A stretch of 64,000 nucleotides of DNA from Cyanobacteria bacterium UBA2566 (GTDB lineage: Bacteria; Cyanobacteriota; Cyanobacteriia; Cyanobacteriales; Desertifilaceae), in contig DDLS01000034.1 in NCBI GenBank assembly GCA_002340255.1, positions 7,252-71,251 of the forward strand, given 5' to 3'. The notes under the pieces were generated by a model that did not search any database, was not told where the DNA came from, and saw nothing but the letters and a program-made list of their open reading frames with translations. Below are positions 9,583 to 18,102 of this stretch, one piece after another; within the stretch, counting starts at the first letter, position 1, and every line of letters begins with the position of its first letter. The position numbers and the translations under genes were made by a program.

Positions 9583-10113
9583 ATGACCCATTCTTCTGAC
9601 TCAGAAGCTATTCAGGAATTTCAAGCCGAAATGACGCGCTTGCAGGAAGAGTTAACCTTAAGAGATCAATTGGTACAACAGTTGTCTCAAGAACTGTTTC
9701 GCTTAGTGAAAGGAAACGCCTCATTTATCCCGGCTCAAACTGGGTCAGCGGATCAAACCGAAAATTTGCGATCGCTGCAAGAACAACTGCAAAAGGTGGA
9801 AGAGCAAGTACAGTTTTATCAAGAACAAATTCAAGAGCGAGATAGCGAGATTTATCAACTGCGCCAGTCCGTGCAAGAATTAAGCGATCGCTCTGGAATG
9901 CTCGAACAAGTCGTACAAGAACTGCCCCATCTCTATCGGCAAAAATTCGCCGAACGCATGGAACCTATCCGAGAAAAGGTTTCCCTCCTGCAACGGGAAA
10001 ATCGCCAACTCCATGCTGAATTGCAAAGCGTCAGCTATCGGTTAGCCATGAGAACCCGTAACCCGTCTCGCATTGATTTACCTAACTTTCCCATCACCTC
10101 TCCCCAAACCTAA
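9583..10113 (+). CDS. Coiled-coil protein downstream of nblS
   Basis: A protein of 176 residues from the ATG at 9583. That start is chosen because AAAGGAGA lies just upstream and it begins after the nblS stop; longer frames would run back into nblS. It is almost entirely heptad-like, rich in Glu and Gln (two coiled-coil stretches at about 5-40 and 60-150) with no membrane segment. I do not recognise a functional family. The close spacing behind nblS (49 bases) suggests co-transcription and perhaps a scaffolding role, which is inference. Confidence 0.7.
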   Translation: MTHSSDSEAIQEFQAEMTRLQEELTLRDQLVQQLSQELFRLVKGNASFIPAQTGSADQTENLRSLQEQLQKVEEQVQFYQEQIQERDSEIYQLRQSVQELSDRSGMLEQVVQELPHLYRQKFAERMEPIREKVSLLQRENRQLHAELQSVSYRLAMRTRNPSRIDLPNFPITSPQT

Positions 10114-10122
10114 CCGATCGCC

Positions 10123-10764
10123 ATGATCTATTCCTCTGTACAGATCGTTGTCGAGTCAGAGCGCGATCGTTCTGCTGCTCTACCCGTAAAATTACAGGAC
10201 ACCATACAACGGATTTCACCCAAGATTGACACAACGATTCAATCGCTTAAAACACTCAAAGCTTCAGAAGAGGTTTTGTTTTGTCCACTCACCCTCAATA
10301 TTCCCGATCATCTTCCGTTTCTGGGTCAAAAAACTTACGAATGTTGTCGCTCCATAGAGTCCTTGCAGCAAAGGGTTTCCACCTGGGGATACGCGATCGG
10401 TGAAGGTAATAATTGGTTACCAATTATTCTCAGCCCTAAAGGCCCGCTTTATGCTGAAGCGATCCAAAACGGGAACCAGACCTATCATCAACCCCTACAT
10501 TTAGGCGATCGAACCCGTCAAACCCTCTACCAACTGGGTTATCAATTACTGCGTCATATTCAAGCTATCCCTGGCGTTTATCTGCTTCAGTTTGGGGGCA
10601 CATCCGATCCCTGCTTCGATCGCCTGATTCCCTTTCCTGATACCCCAGTCTTAGCCAGTTTGGGGGTTCAAGAGCCAGACTTACTCACCAGTTATTGGTA
10701 TTGCCAAATCGGAACCCCCCTCATCGACTTGCAAATCAAACCGCTTCCTTCAAACAGCGCTTAA
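10123..10764 (+). CDS. Unrecognised soluble protein, third gene of the nblS group
   Basis: A 213-residue protein with no signal peptide, membrane helix or motif that I can name. It starts 9 bases after the coiled-coil gene, so it very probably shares a transcript with nblS. Its 3' end overlaps the end of the convergent STAS gene by 15 bases. The composition is normal for the genome and the codon use matches the neighbours, supporting a real gene. Confidence 0.7.
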   Translation: MIYSSVQIVVESERDRSAALPVKLQDTIQRISPKIDTTIQSLKTLKASEEVLFCPLTLNIPDHLPFLGQKTYECCRSIESLQQRVSTWGYAIGEGNNWLPIILSPKGPLYAEAIQNGNQTYHQPLHLGDRTRQTLYQLGYQLLRHIQAIPGVYLLQFGGTSDPCFDRLIPFPDTPVLASLGVQEPDLLTSYWYCQIGTPLIDLQIKPLPSNSA

Positions 10765-11106
10765 TGCCATCAATTGATCCGGTTGAAACACCTCTAATAC
10801 TTTTTCGTAGGAAGGGTAAATTTCAAATACACCTTCTAGTCTAGCGATATCTAATATTAATTTCACCTGTCCTGGAATATTGCACAGAACCAGGCGGCAA
10901 CCCTGCTGGCGAGCTGCTTTGAGTCCATGAACCAATTTACCTAAACCCGCACTATCCATAAAACCCACCCCAGCCAAATCTAGACAAAGGATAGACATTT
11001 GAGAGGAGAGGTGCTCAATCTGCCGAGAAATCTGTTCACCCCTCTGGGCATCAAAAGACCCTTGAGGGTGAAGAACTGTAAACTGACCCATTGCTGTACT
11101 TGTCAT
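10750..11106 (-). CDS. STAS-domain protein, anti-sigma-factor antagonist-like
   Basis: A 118-residue single STAS domain. The conserved phosphorylatable serine lies in G-F-M-D-S-A-G-L-G-K-L, after the L-C-L-D-L-A-G-V strand. Proteins of this kind bind anti-sigma factors or sensor kinases and are switched by serine phosphorylation in partner-switching systems. No cognate kinase or phosphatase gene is adjacent. AAAGGA precedes the ATG on the minus strand. It converges on the preceding gene with a 15-base overlap. Confidence 0.85.
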   Translation of the reverse strand: MTSTAMGQFTVLHPQGSFDAQRGEQISRQIEHLSSQMSILCLDLAGVGFMDSAGLGKLVHGLKAARQQGCRLVLCNIPGQVKLILDIARLEGVFEIYPSYEKVLEVFQPDQLMALSAV

Positions 11107-11442
11107 CGTGGTTATCCTTTTAGTAAGTCCCTAGAAGGTTTAGTTCCTTGACCAATCTAAGATCTAAAGCTAAAAAAGTTGGTAAACTGAGTGACCGAAC
11201 TCTAGCTTTAAGTAATCATACTCTAGCGATCGCCTCTTGAGACCTTCTTAATATAAGCGTGAAAATTGAGAATTGCCAGCCCCAAAAACAACACTTTCTC
11301 AGAACTTCACCAGATTACCCAAACTTTCCTGAAGCATCGATCCCCAATCCAGATTGACAGTACTTGGATTACACGCCAAGATCGAAAAAAGCTTAATCTG
11401 ACAACGTAACTCATACGTTCTCTTCTCACCTACCTGGTTTGC
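11107..11442. other. Divergent intergenic region between STAS and DedA genes
   Basis: 336 bases without a credible ORF. It must carry the promoters for both flanking genes. A TTGACA lies at 11354-11359 on the plus strand but no good -10 box follows at the right distance. A short inverted repeat (CTTGG/CCAAG) lies around 11363-11380. One HIP1 octamer sits near 11226. I see no RNA gene. Confidence 0.4.
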
Positions 11443-12063
11443 ATGTCCTTAGAATTTCTCTCACTCGATACAATTCAATCCCTCGCCAGTCAATACGGAT
11501 ACTGGACCATCTTCCTGGGCATAATGCTCGAAAATACTGGACTCCCCCTACCGGGTGAAACCATTACCCTCGTTGGTGGATTTCTCGCAGGTAGCGGTGA
11601 AATGGTGTATTGGCAAGTTCTCGCTAGTGCGATCGCCGGAGCTGCGATCGGGGATAGTTGTGGATATTGGATCGGCAGAACCGGAGGATGGCCCCTACTC
11701 CTCAAAGTCGGCAAATTCTTTCGAGTCGCTGAACATCAACTAGAAAATGCCAAAAGCAAATTTCAGCAAAATGCTGCTCGCGCTGTCTTTCTCGGTCGCT
11801 TCATTGCCCTGCTGCGGATCTTTGCTGGACCGATCGCAGGTATCGTAGAAATGCCCTATCCTAAATTCCTCCTCTGTAACGTTGCTGGGGCAACCCTTTG
11901 GGCAAGTGTCATGGTGAGTCTCGCTTTCTTTGTCGGCCACCTCATTTCCCTTGAGCAACTCATCGCTTGGGTGGGACAATTTGCGATCCTCGCCCTACTT
12001 CTCCTCATCGCTTGGATCGTCGTTCCCCTCTGGCTAGAAGCCCGTGCCTCTGAAAACTCATAA
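11443..12063 (+). CDS. DedA family membrane protein
   Basis: A 206-residue integral membrane protein with four to five hydrophobic segments. It shows the DedA (VTT-domain) signatures: E-N-T-G-L-P-L-P-G-E-T near residue 30, G-D-S-C-G-Y-W-I-G-R, and F-L-G-R-F-I-A-L-L-R-I-F-A-G-P-I-A-G with the conserved arginine and glycine. Family members are polyprenyl-phosphate or phospholipid flippases needed for envelope homeostasis. The next gene is murA, which uses the same cell-wall lipid cycle indirectly; a shared operon is possible. Confidence 0.9.
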   Translation: MSLEFLSLDTIQSLASQYGYWTIFLGIMLENTGLPLPGETITLVGGFLAGSGEMVYWQVLASAIAGAAIGDSCGYWIGRTGGWPLLLKVGKFFRVAEHQLENAKSKFQQNAARAVFLGRFIALLRIFAGPIAGIVEMPYPKFLLCNVAGATLWASVMVSLAFFVGHLISLEQLIAWVGQFAILALLLLIAWIVVPLWLEARASENS

Positions 12064-12165
12064 AAGATCCGGAGATGGGATTAGCGCACTGGAAAACTTT
12101 CCGGTACAATCAAACCAAATTCGGAACCTATGGTAAGAATTACTTAATTTTTGGAGGATAGAGCT

Positions 12166-13485
12166 ATTAATACCGTAATTTCAACTAATGTTGCTTCTGT
12201 GGCAGCGGAAAAAACCCCTTCCATGCTTGAAATTGAAGGCAAATTCCGCTTAAGCGGCCAAGTGCAGATCAGTGGAGCTAAAAACTCCGCCTTAGCCATT
12301 CTCGCCGGCGTAGTCCTTTGCTCCCAAACTTGCCGATTACGCAATGTACCCAACCTGGTTGATGTCAATCGCATGGGACAGATTCTAGAATCTTTGGGCA
12401 TTCAGTTCCAACGCCAGGGAGACACCCTAGAATTGGATGCCACTGACATCACTCAAGGACAAGCCCCCTATGAAGTCGTTAGCCAACTGCGGGCCAGTTT
12501 CTTTATTATTGGCCCCTTATTAGCCCGTTTGGGTACAGCCCAAGTCCCCTTACCGGGTGGCTGTGCGATCGGCGCTCGTCCTGTAGATCTGCATGTGCGC
12601 GGACTCCAAGCCATGGGAGCCCACGTCCAAATCGAACATGGAGTTGTGAATGCCTATGCTCCCCAAGGTAAACTCAAGGGAGCTAAAATTTATCTGGATT
12701 ATCCCAGTGTGGGCGCAACGGAAACCCTGATGATGGCAGCAACCTTGGCAGATGGCGAAACCTGTATTGAAAATGCCGCCCAAGAACCCGAAGTTATAGA
12801 TCTGGCTAACTTCTGTCGTTCTATGGGTGCTCGGATTAAGGGAGCTGGCACAAAAACGATTTGGATTGAAGGGGTTTCTCAACTGCATAGTACCGACTAT
12901 GAAGTCATTCCCGATCGCATTGAGGCTGGAACCTTTTTAGTCGCGGCTGCCATTACCCAATCCGAATTGTTGCTCAATCGGGTGATTGCCTCTCACCTGA
13001 CTCCAGTAATCGCTAAATTAGAAGAAACAGGTGCAACAGTAATCAAAGAAGGAGAGAGACAATTACGCCTTCTTCCCGCAGAGCGCATTTTACCGACAGA
13101 CATTGAAACCCTTCCTTATCCTGGCTTTCCCACAGATATGCAAGCCCAGTTTATGGCTTTGCTCACCGTAGCCGATGGCAATAGCATGGTCACCGAAACT
13201 GTGTTTGAAAATCGCCTGCGCCATGTAGCTGAATTACAACGCATGGGAGCCAATATCCGTGTTAAGGGGAATATAGCTATTGTTAAAGGTGTACCCCTTT
13301 TATCAGGTGCGCCGGTATTAGCCACGGATTTACGGGCTTCCGCTGCTTTAGTCTTAGCGGGATTAGCCGCTGAAGGCACCACAACCGTTCAAGATTTACA
13401 ACATCTAGACCGGGGCTATGAACAGCTTGAAGTCAAACTGCGAAATCTAGGGGCCCGCTTAACCCGGATTGAAAGCGTCTCTTAA
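12166..13485 (+). CDS. murA: UDP-N-acetylglucosamine 1-carboxyvinyltransferase, probable AUU start
   Basis: MurA transfers enolpyruvate from PEP to UDP-GlcNAc, the first committed step of peptidoglycan synthesis. Seen: S-G-A-K-N-S-A-L with the catalytic lysine/asparagine near the N-terminus, the PEP-binding cysteine in P-L-P-G-G-C-A-I-G-A-R, and the usual C-terminal D-L-R-A-S-A-A-L-V-L-A-G. The start is uncertain. A strong GGAGG lies at 12153-12157, and the only in-frame codon at proper spacing is ATT at 12166. A TTG at 12151 overlaps the Shine-Dalgarno, and the first ATG (12223) would remove the ~19-residue extension that other cyanobacterial MurA proteins tend to have. Function is certain; the start is an inference. 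Confidence 0.93.
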   Translation: MNTVISTNVASVAAEKTPSMLEIEGKFRLSGQVQISGAKNSALAILAGVVLCSQTCRLRNVPNLVDVNRMGQILESLGIQFQRQGDTLELDATDITQGQAPYEVVSQLRASFFIIGPLLARLGTAQVPLPGGCAIGARPVDLHVRGLQAMGAHVQIEHGVVNAYAPQGKLKGAKIYLDYPSVGATETLMMAATLADGETCIENAAQEPEVIDLANFCRSMGARIKGAGTKTIWIEGVSQLHSTDYEVIPDRIEAGTFLVAAAITQSELLLNRVIASHLTPVIAKLEETGATVIKEGERQLRLLPAERILPTDIETLPYPGFPTDMQAQFMALLTVADGNSMVTETVFENRLRHVAELQRMGANIRVKGNIAIVKGVPLLSGAPVLATDLRASAALVLAGLAAEGTTTVQDLQHLDRGYEQLEVKLRNLGARLTRIESVS

Positions 13486-13569
13486 AAATTTTTGATCTTT
13501 GGAGTAGCGGATTGAAATTTGTCCTGAAGGGTGCTGAACTAAATTTTCAGGATTACCATAGGAGGTGAA

Positions 13570-13602
13570 ATGTTATTAAACTCCATCGATCGCAGATTTT
13601 AA
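13570..13602 (+). other. Possible 10-residue leader ORF before the deaminase-like gene
   Basis: AGGAGGTG at 13560-13567 is the best Shine-Dalgarno sequence in this part of the window, yet the next large gene starts 48 bases later. The only ORF it could serve directly is ATG-TTA-TTA-AAC...TTT-TAA, ten codons, with a rather tight spacing of 4 bases after GGAGG. It could be a leader peptide or a ribosome standby site. No amino-acid bias points to attenuation. Confidence 0.25.
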
Positions 13603-13614
13603 GAGGTTATCCTT

Positions 13615-14661
13615 GTGGCTCTTTATGCTGAACTCCACCGACACTTAGGCGGTTCGGTCGTCCCTCGCATTCTCTGGCGCTATTTTCACCGTAGTGGCTC
13701 AGAATGGTCTGAGCAGTTTGCTGAGTATCCTGAGTTTGAAGATTTCTATACCCGTCCTCGGAAAACCTTAGATGAATATTTAGAACTCCATACCTTAGTC
13801 GAGAAAACCCAAACTTTAGACACATTACCCTATTTTATTTATCGCTTGATTCGAGGGGCCTATGTGTTTGAAAATTTAGCTTATTTGGAATTACGCTATA
13901 CGCCTTACCTGCGGACTCCAGAAGAGTATAGCCAGAACGATCGCATCGATCGCATGGCAGCTATTGTGGAAGCTGTAGGTCAGGCGAGCCAAAATCATAA
14001 CTATAGTATTATTACGAGCCAGATTCTCTGTACTCATTCCCGTCTGCCCGATGAGGTAAACCGGGCGATTGTGGAACTCGCCGCCCAAATGCCTGAATAT
14101 GTTTGTGGGATTGATCTGGCAGGTGGAGATGCCCATTATGGCGATCGCCTGTCGGAATTAATTCAACTCTATGAGTATGCGCGATCGCTCGGCCTTAAAA
14201 CAACCGGCCATCTCTACGAAACCCATGAGGGCTGTTATCCTGAACTGCTTCCCTATCTGATGCGTGTTGGCCATGGGATTCAAATTCCCCTACATTACCC
14301 CCACCTCTTGCCCCAATTGGCCAGGCAAGGACAATGTCTAGAAGTGTGTCCGACTACCTACCTGAAAACAGGAACTCTAGACGACTTAAGTGAACTGAAA
14401 ATTGTCTTCGATCGCTGTTTTGACGCTGGGGTAGACATTGCCATTTGTACAGATAATGCTGGACTCCATAACGTTCGTTTACCCTTTGAATATGAAAACT
14501 TACTGACTCTAGACATCATCGACTTTGAGCAACTCCAAGCCTGTCAAGATGCTTCATTCCGCCATGCTTTTGCTTGGCCTTACCCCGAACACCCGGCTTC
14601 TCTGTTAACAGGACTCTTGCAAAACGAACCGAACTCCAATCTAACCCCAGCTTTAACCTAG
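13615..14661 (+). CDS. Adenosine deaminase-family amidohydrolase, divergent active site
   Basis: A 348-residue TIM-barrel metal hydrolase starting at GTG. The N-terminal E-L-H-R-H-L-G-G-S holds the two zinc histidines. H-L-Y-E near residue 202 fits the catalytic His/Glu strand, C-P-T-T-Y-L the C-P-x-S-N strand, and I-C-T-D-N-A-G the zinc-aspartate strand. Compared with classical adenosine deaminase, H-L-D-G is H-L-G-G and the D-D pair is D-N, both at positions that contact the nucleoside. The substrate may therefore not be adenosine. The gene stands alone, convergent with psb27. Confidence 0.8.
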   Translation: MALYAELHRHLGGSVVPRILWRYFHRSGSEWSEQFAEYPEFEDFYTRPRKTLDEYLELHTLVEKTQTLDTLPYFIYRLIRGAYVFENLAYLELRYTPYLRTPEEYSQNDRIDRMAAIVEAVGQASQNHNYSIITSQILCTHSRLPDEVNRAIVELAAQMPEYVCGIDLAGGDAHYGDRLSELIQLYEYARSLGLKTTGHLYETHEGCYPELLPYLMRVGHGIQIPLHYPHLLPQLARQGQCLEVCPTTYLKTGTLDDLSELKIVFDRCFDAGVDIAICTDNAGLHNVRLPFEYENLLTLDIIDFEQLQACQDASFRHAFAWPYPEHPASLLTGLLQNEPNSNLTPALT

Positions 14662-14757
14662 TAGTAATAGAGTAGTGAGTAATGAGTAAAACTGGGTTTC
14701 TCTAGGGAAAAACGGTTTACCCATTACTTATTAGCGATTAGCCTTGAGACTGGGCAA

Positions 14758-15156
14758 TTAGGCTCCCCGTTTAAGCGCTGCTTCGACTTGGCGCAATTCC
14801 TGGTTAATCCGTTGTTTTAACTTTTCTGGAACCGGACGATTAGGATAGGAACTATAATGTCCTGCCAAACTGTTTAGTGCTGTGCGGATTGTGGTAAATG
14901 AAGTTAAAGTAGCCACAGATCTATCTCGACGATATCGAGACGCATATTGATTAATTAACTCCCTTGCCTCTGCTTGAGCCTCAGCCTTATTGGGAGCATC
15001 TTCAGGAAGTTCAATGGCTGTGCGTAGGCTATCAACCATATTCAACGTATCTTGAGAATAGTTGCCTGTAATTACAGAAGGGGTGTTGGAACACCCAACC
15101 AAACCCATGATCGCCACTAAAATCAAGGGTAGCAATCGTACAAAAAATCGCTTCAT
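14758..15156 (-). CDS. psb27: Photosystem II assembly lipoprotein Psb27
   Basis: The start chosen (ATG at 15156) gives 132 residues with a signal peptide ending in the lipobox G-L-V-G-C22. The mature part is the four-helix Psb27 domain: G-N-Y-S-Q-D-T-L, L-P-E-D-A-P-N-K, Y-A-S-R-Y-R-R-D and Y-P-N-R-P-V-P-E-K-L. Psb27 binds CP43 on the lumenal side during assembly and repair of photosystem II. An ATG eight codons upstream (15180) would also be in frame, but it lengthens the n-region without need. It follows pstB on the same strand after 92 bases and probably has its own promoter. Confidence 0.92.
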   Translation of the reverse strand: MKRFFVRLLPLILVAIMGLVGCSNTPSVITGNYSQDTLNMVDSLRTAIELPEDAPNKAEAQAEARELINQYASRYRRDRSVATLTSFTTIRTALNSLAGHYSSYPNRPVPEKLKQRINQELRQVEAALKRGA

Positions 15157-15248
15157 AAGGATCGTCAAAAACTGCATCATTGAGATTTACTCGTCAGTCG
15201 ATCCTATCGTGAATGGTGACGTTGGCGATCGTTGGGTCGTGATTAACT

Positions 15249-16082
15249 TTATCCAAAACGTCCACTGACATACTGCTGAGTGGCTTCTTCTTGGGGATTT
15301 TGGAAAATATCTTCTGTATTGTCATATTCGACTAAATACCCAAACCGCTTACCCCCTTCAATCGCTTTAGCGTTGAAGAAGGCAGTCATATCAGACACTC
15401 GCGAAGCCTGTTGCATATTGTGAGTCACAATTACGATGGTGTAATTTTCTTTGAGTTCATGGATCAGTTCTTCTACTTTCAGGGTAGAAATGGGGTCGAG
15501 GGATGCACAGGGTTCATCCATCAACACCACATCCGGATTAATGGCAACTGTGCGAGCAATACACAGGCGTTGTTGTTGCCCTCCAGACAGGGCAAACCCA
15601 CTTTGGTGCATTTTATCTTTGACTTCATCCCACAGGGCCGCTTGACGGAGCGATCGCTCCACAATTTCGTCAATCTCTGACTTAGATTTACCTAACCCAT
15701 TAATCCGCACACCATAGGCGATATTATCATAAATGGATTTGGGGAAAGGGTTTGGTTTTTGAAACACCATGCCAATCCGTCGGCGAACTTCTACTGCATC
15801 AATGTTATTTTCGTATAAACTTTGATCGTGGTAGAAAATTTTTCCTTCTAACTTAAAGATGGGAATTAAGTCATTGAGACGATTAAAACACCTTAAAATT
15901 GTACTTTTACCGCATCCTGATGGACCAATAAAAGCAGTTACACGATTTTTGGGGATATCCATAGACACATCCCGAACCGCCTTAAAATCACCGTAAAAAA
16001 TACTTACATTGTCAGTTCTTAGGACGGTTTCAGTTTTGTTCACTGTAGTTGAATCCGCATTCGTCGAATCTGCATTTGTCAT
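15249..16082 (-). CDS. pstB: Phosphate ABC transporter ATP-binding protein
   Basis: A 277-residue ATPase and last gene of the pst operon. Walker A is G-P-S-G-C-G-K-S-T, the signature L-S-G-G-Q-Q-Q-R-L, Walker B V-V-L-M-D-E-P, and the switch histidine lies in I-V-T-H-N. The PstB-specific region N-D-L-I-P is present. It powers high-affinity phosphate import with PstA and PstC. The N-terminus carries a short Asn/Ser/Thr-rich repeat (N-A-D-S-T twice) that is outside the domain. Confidence 0.96.
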   Translation of the reverse strand: MTNADSTNADSTTVNKTETVLRTDNVSIFYGDFKAVRDVSMDIPKNRVTAFIGPSGCGKSTILRCFNRLNDLIPIFKLEGKIFYHDQSLYENNIDAVEVRRRIGMVFQKPNPFPKSIYDNIAYGVRINGLGKSKSEIDEIVERSLRQAALWDEVKDKMHQSGFALSGGQQQRLCIARTVAINPDVVLMDEPCASLDPISTLKVEELIHELKENYTIVIVTHNMQQASRVSDMTAFFNAKAIEGGKRFGYLVEYDNTEDIFQNPQEEATQQYVSGRFG

Positions 16083-16118
16083 GGTCTTTCCTCAATTCTT
16101 GAATAAACTTATAAACCA

Positions 16119-17015
16119 TTAAAACTGACTTTGACGGGTGGCTAATCGAGCAACAATACTACTGATTAACACCAACATAACTAAGACTAAAGACGCTGCC
16201 CAAGCTAGTTCTTGCAGTTTCAGATCAAAACTACTTGCAAAGTTGTAAACCAGTACCGCTAAGGATGGCGTAGGAGCCATCAAACCTCTGGGCCAAAAAT
16301 TAGAATTGAGTGCCGTAAACAGGAGGGGTGCTGTTTCTCCTGAAGCACGGGCAACTGCTAGGGTTACTCCAGTCAAAATGGCAGGCAGGGCGGCGGGTAA
16401 AACTACTTTAAGGACGGTTTGATAATTGGATGCTCCTACACCAACGGATGCCCAACGAATATCTTGAGGTACAATTTGTAGTGCTTCGTCGGTAGTCCGA
16501 ATAATGGTAGGGAGCATTAACACCGCTAGGGCTACGCCTCCTGCTAAGGCAGAAAAGGTTCCTGTGGTTAAAACAACCAAACTATAAGCAAAGACCCCAG
16601 CAATAATAGAGGGCACACCACTCAGGACATTCGTGGCAAACCGAATTCCACGAGCCACTTTACGGGCGGGTTGGCTACTCGAACTAAATTCAGAGAGATA
16701 AACGGCTGCCAGTACACCAATGGGTACAGCAATTACGCTGGCAATGCCGACGGTAATAAACGTTCCTAGGATAGCGTTAGCAATTCCTCCTCCAGTTTGT
16801 CCGGCTGCTGGTGGCAATTGGGTGAATAGAGCTAGACTGAGGCGCGATCCTCCTTTAATAATCACATAAATCAAGACCGCAAATAGGGGCAATATTGTTA
16901 GTCCAATACAAATCCCAGAAATGGTCGTCATCACCCTATCAAATATGGCTCTGGGACGGCTATTATCTTGAATTAGGCTACTGGCTAGGGACTTCGATTC
17001 TGTAGAAGGGTTCAT
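16119..17015 (-). CDS. pstA: Phosphate ABC transporter permease PstA
   Basis: A 298-residue permease with six predicted membrane segments and the PstA-type EAA loop around A-L-Q-I-V-P-Q-D-I-R-W-A-S-V-G-V-G-A. It lies between pstC (49-base gap) and pstB (36-base gap) on the minus strand and forms the membrane channel with PstC. Confidence 0.95.
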   Translation of the reverse strand: MNPSTESKSLASSLIQDNSRPRAIFDRVMTTISGICIGLTILPLFAVLIYVIIKGGSRLSLALFTQLPPAAGQTGGGIANAILGTFITVGIASVIAVPIGVLAAVYLSEFSSSSQPARKVARGIRFATNVLSGVPSIIAGVFAYSLVVLTTGTFSALAGGVALAVLMLPTIIRTTDEALQIVPQDIRWASVGVGASNYQTVLKVVLPAALPAILTGVTLAVARASGETAPLLFTALNSNFWPRGLMAPTPSLAVLVYNFASSFDLKLQELAWAASLVLVMLVLISSIVARLATRQSQF

Positions 17016-17064
17016 AAAGTCAGGGAATAAAGAATAGGGGGAAATTTAGCGATTCCTTATTAAC

Positions 17065-18015
17065 CTAGTCATATTTGGCTTTGACTTGATTGACAATCCA
17101 TTCAGCTAGCACATTGACAACTAAGGTCAGAATCATCAGAATCAAACCGGCATACATGAGGGCAGAAACCTGTAGTCCAGAGGCTTCAGGAAATTGGTTA
17201 GCCATTAATGAGGCAATGGTATTACCTGGAGCTAAAATCGAGAGGCTCATTTTATTAGAGTTGCCGATGAGCATGGTCGCTGCCATGGTTTCTCCCATGG
17301 CTCGACCGAGAGCTAACATAATTCCGCCAACGATACCGGAGAAGGCGGCTGGCAGGAGGACGCGAAAAATGGTGACCCACCGGGTTGCACCGAGTCCTAG
17401 GGAGGCTTGTCGCAGGTCTGGAGGCAGGCTGGCTAGGGAATCACGGGCGATCGCCGTAATAATCGGTAGAATCATAATAGATAGGACTAATCCAGCCGGT
17501 AACATGCCTGGGCCAGCCAGAGGGGTGCTAAACAGGGGAAACCACCCAAAGCTGTTATGCATAAAGTCACCCATAGGTTTGATCAGAGGAATTAAGACGA
17601 AAATCCCCCATAATCCATATACCACACTGGGAATAGCTGCCAACAGTTCGACCAGAAAAACCAAAATAGTACGGATATTGACTGGAATAAAGTCTTCACT
17701 CAGGAAAACCGCCGTTCCCAGACCAAGAGGGACAGCAATCATCAGAGCAATGGCTGCACTCATCATCGTTCCATAGATCATTGGCCAAATCCCATATTCA
17801 TCTTGAACCGGGTTCCAGGCACTTTGGAAGAGAAAGGGAATACCAAATTGTTGCAGAGCATCTAGGGCACCCAAACCTACGGTGAGGGTGATGATAATTA
17901 GGATAGCGGCGATGGATAAGGCAAAAATAAAGGTAAGACCAATAAAACCTCGGTCTAAGTTTTTTTCTGCATTAGAGCGCGATCGCCCAGATTCAGCTTT
18001 TGCTACAGAAACCAT
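17065..18015 (-). CDS. pstC: Phosphate ABC transporter permease PstC
   Basis: A 316-residue permease with six membrane helices. The segments I-P-S-V-V-Y-G-L-W-G and A-S-L-G-L-G-A-T-R-W are the PstC versions of the conserved helix and cytoplasmic coupling loop. It is second in the operon, 87 bases after pstS. Confidence 0.95.
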   Translation of the reverse strand: MVSVAKAESGRSRSNAEKNLDRGFIGLTFIFALSIAAILIIITLTVGLGALDALQQFGIPFLFQSAWNPVQDEYGIWPMIYGTMMSAAIALMIAVPLGLGTAVFLSEDFIPVNIRTILVFLVELLAAIPSVVYGLWGIFVLIPLIKPMGDFMHNSFGWFPLFSTPLAGPGMLPAGLVLSIMILPIITAIARDSLASLPPDLRQASLGLGATRWVTIFRVLLPAAFSGIVGGIMLALGRAMGETMAATMLIGNSNKMSLSILAPGNTIASLMANQFPEASGLQVSALMYAGLILMILTLVVNVLAEWIVNQVKAKYD

Positions 18016-18102
18016 AAAATAACATGAATAACATTAGGTGTGGAATCAAGGGTTAGGAGTAAGGGAGTCCCTTACTCCTAATCGCACGAGGAAATTGAGA
18101 CT

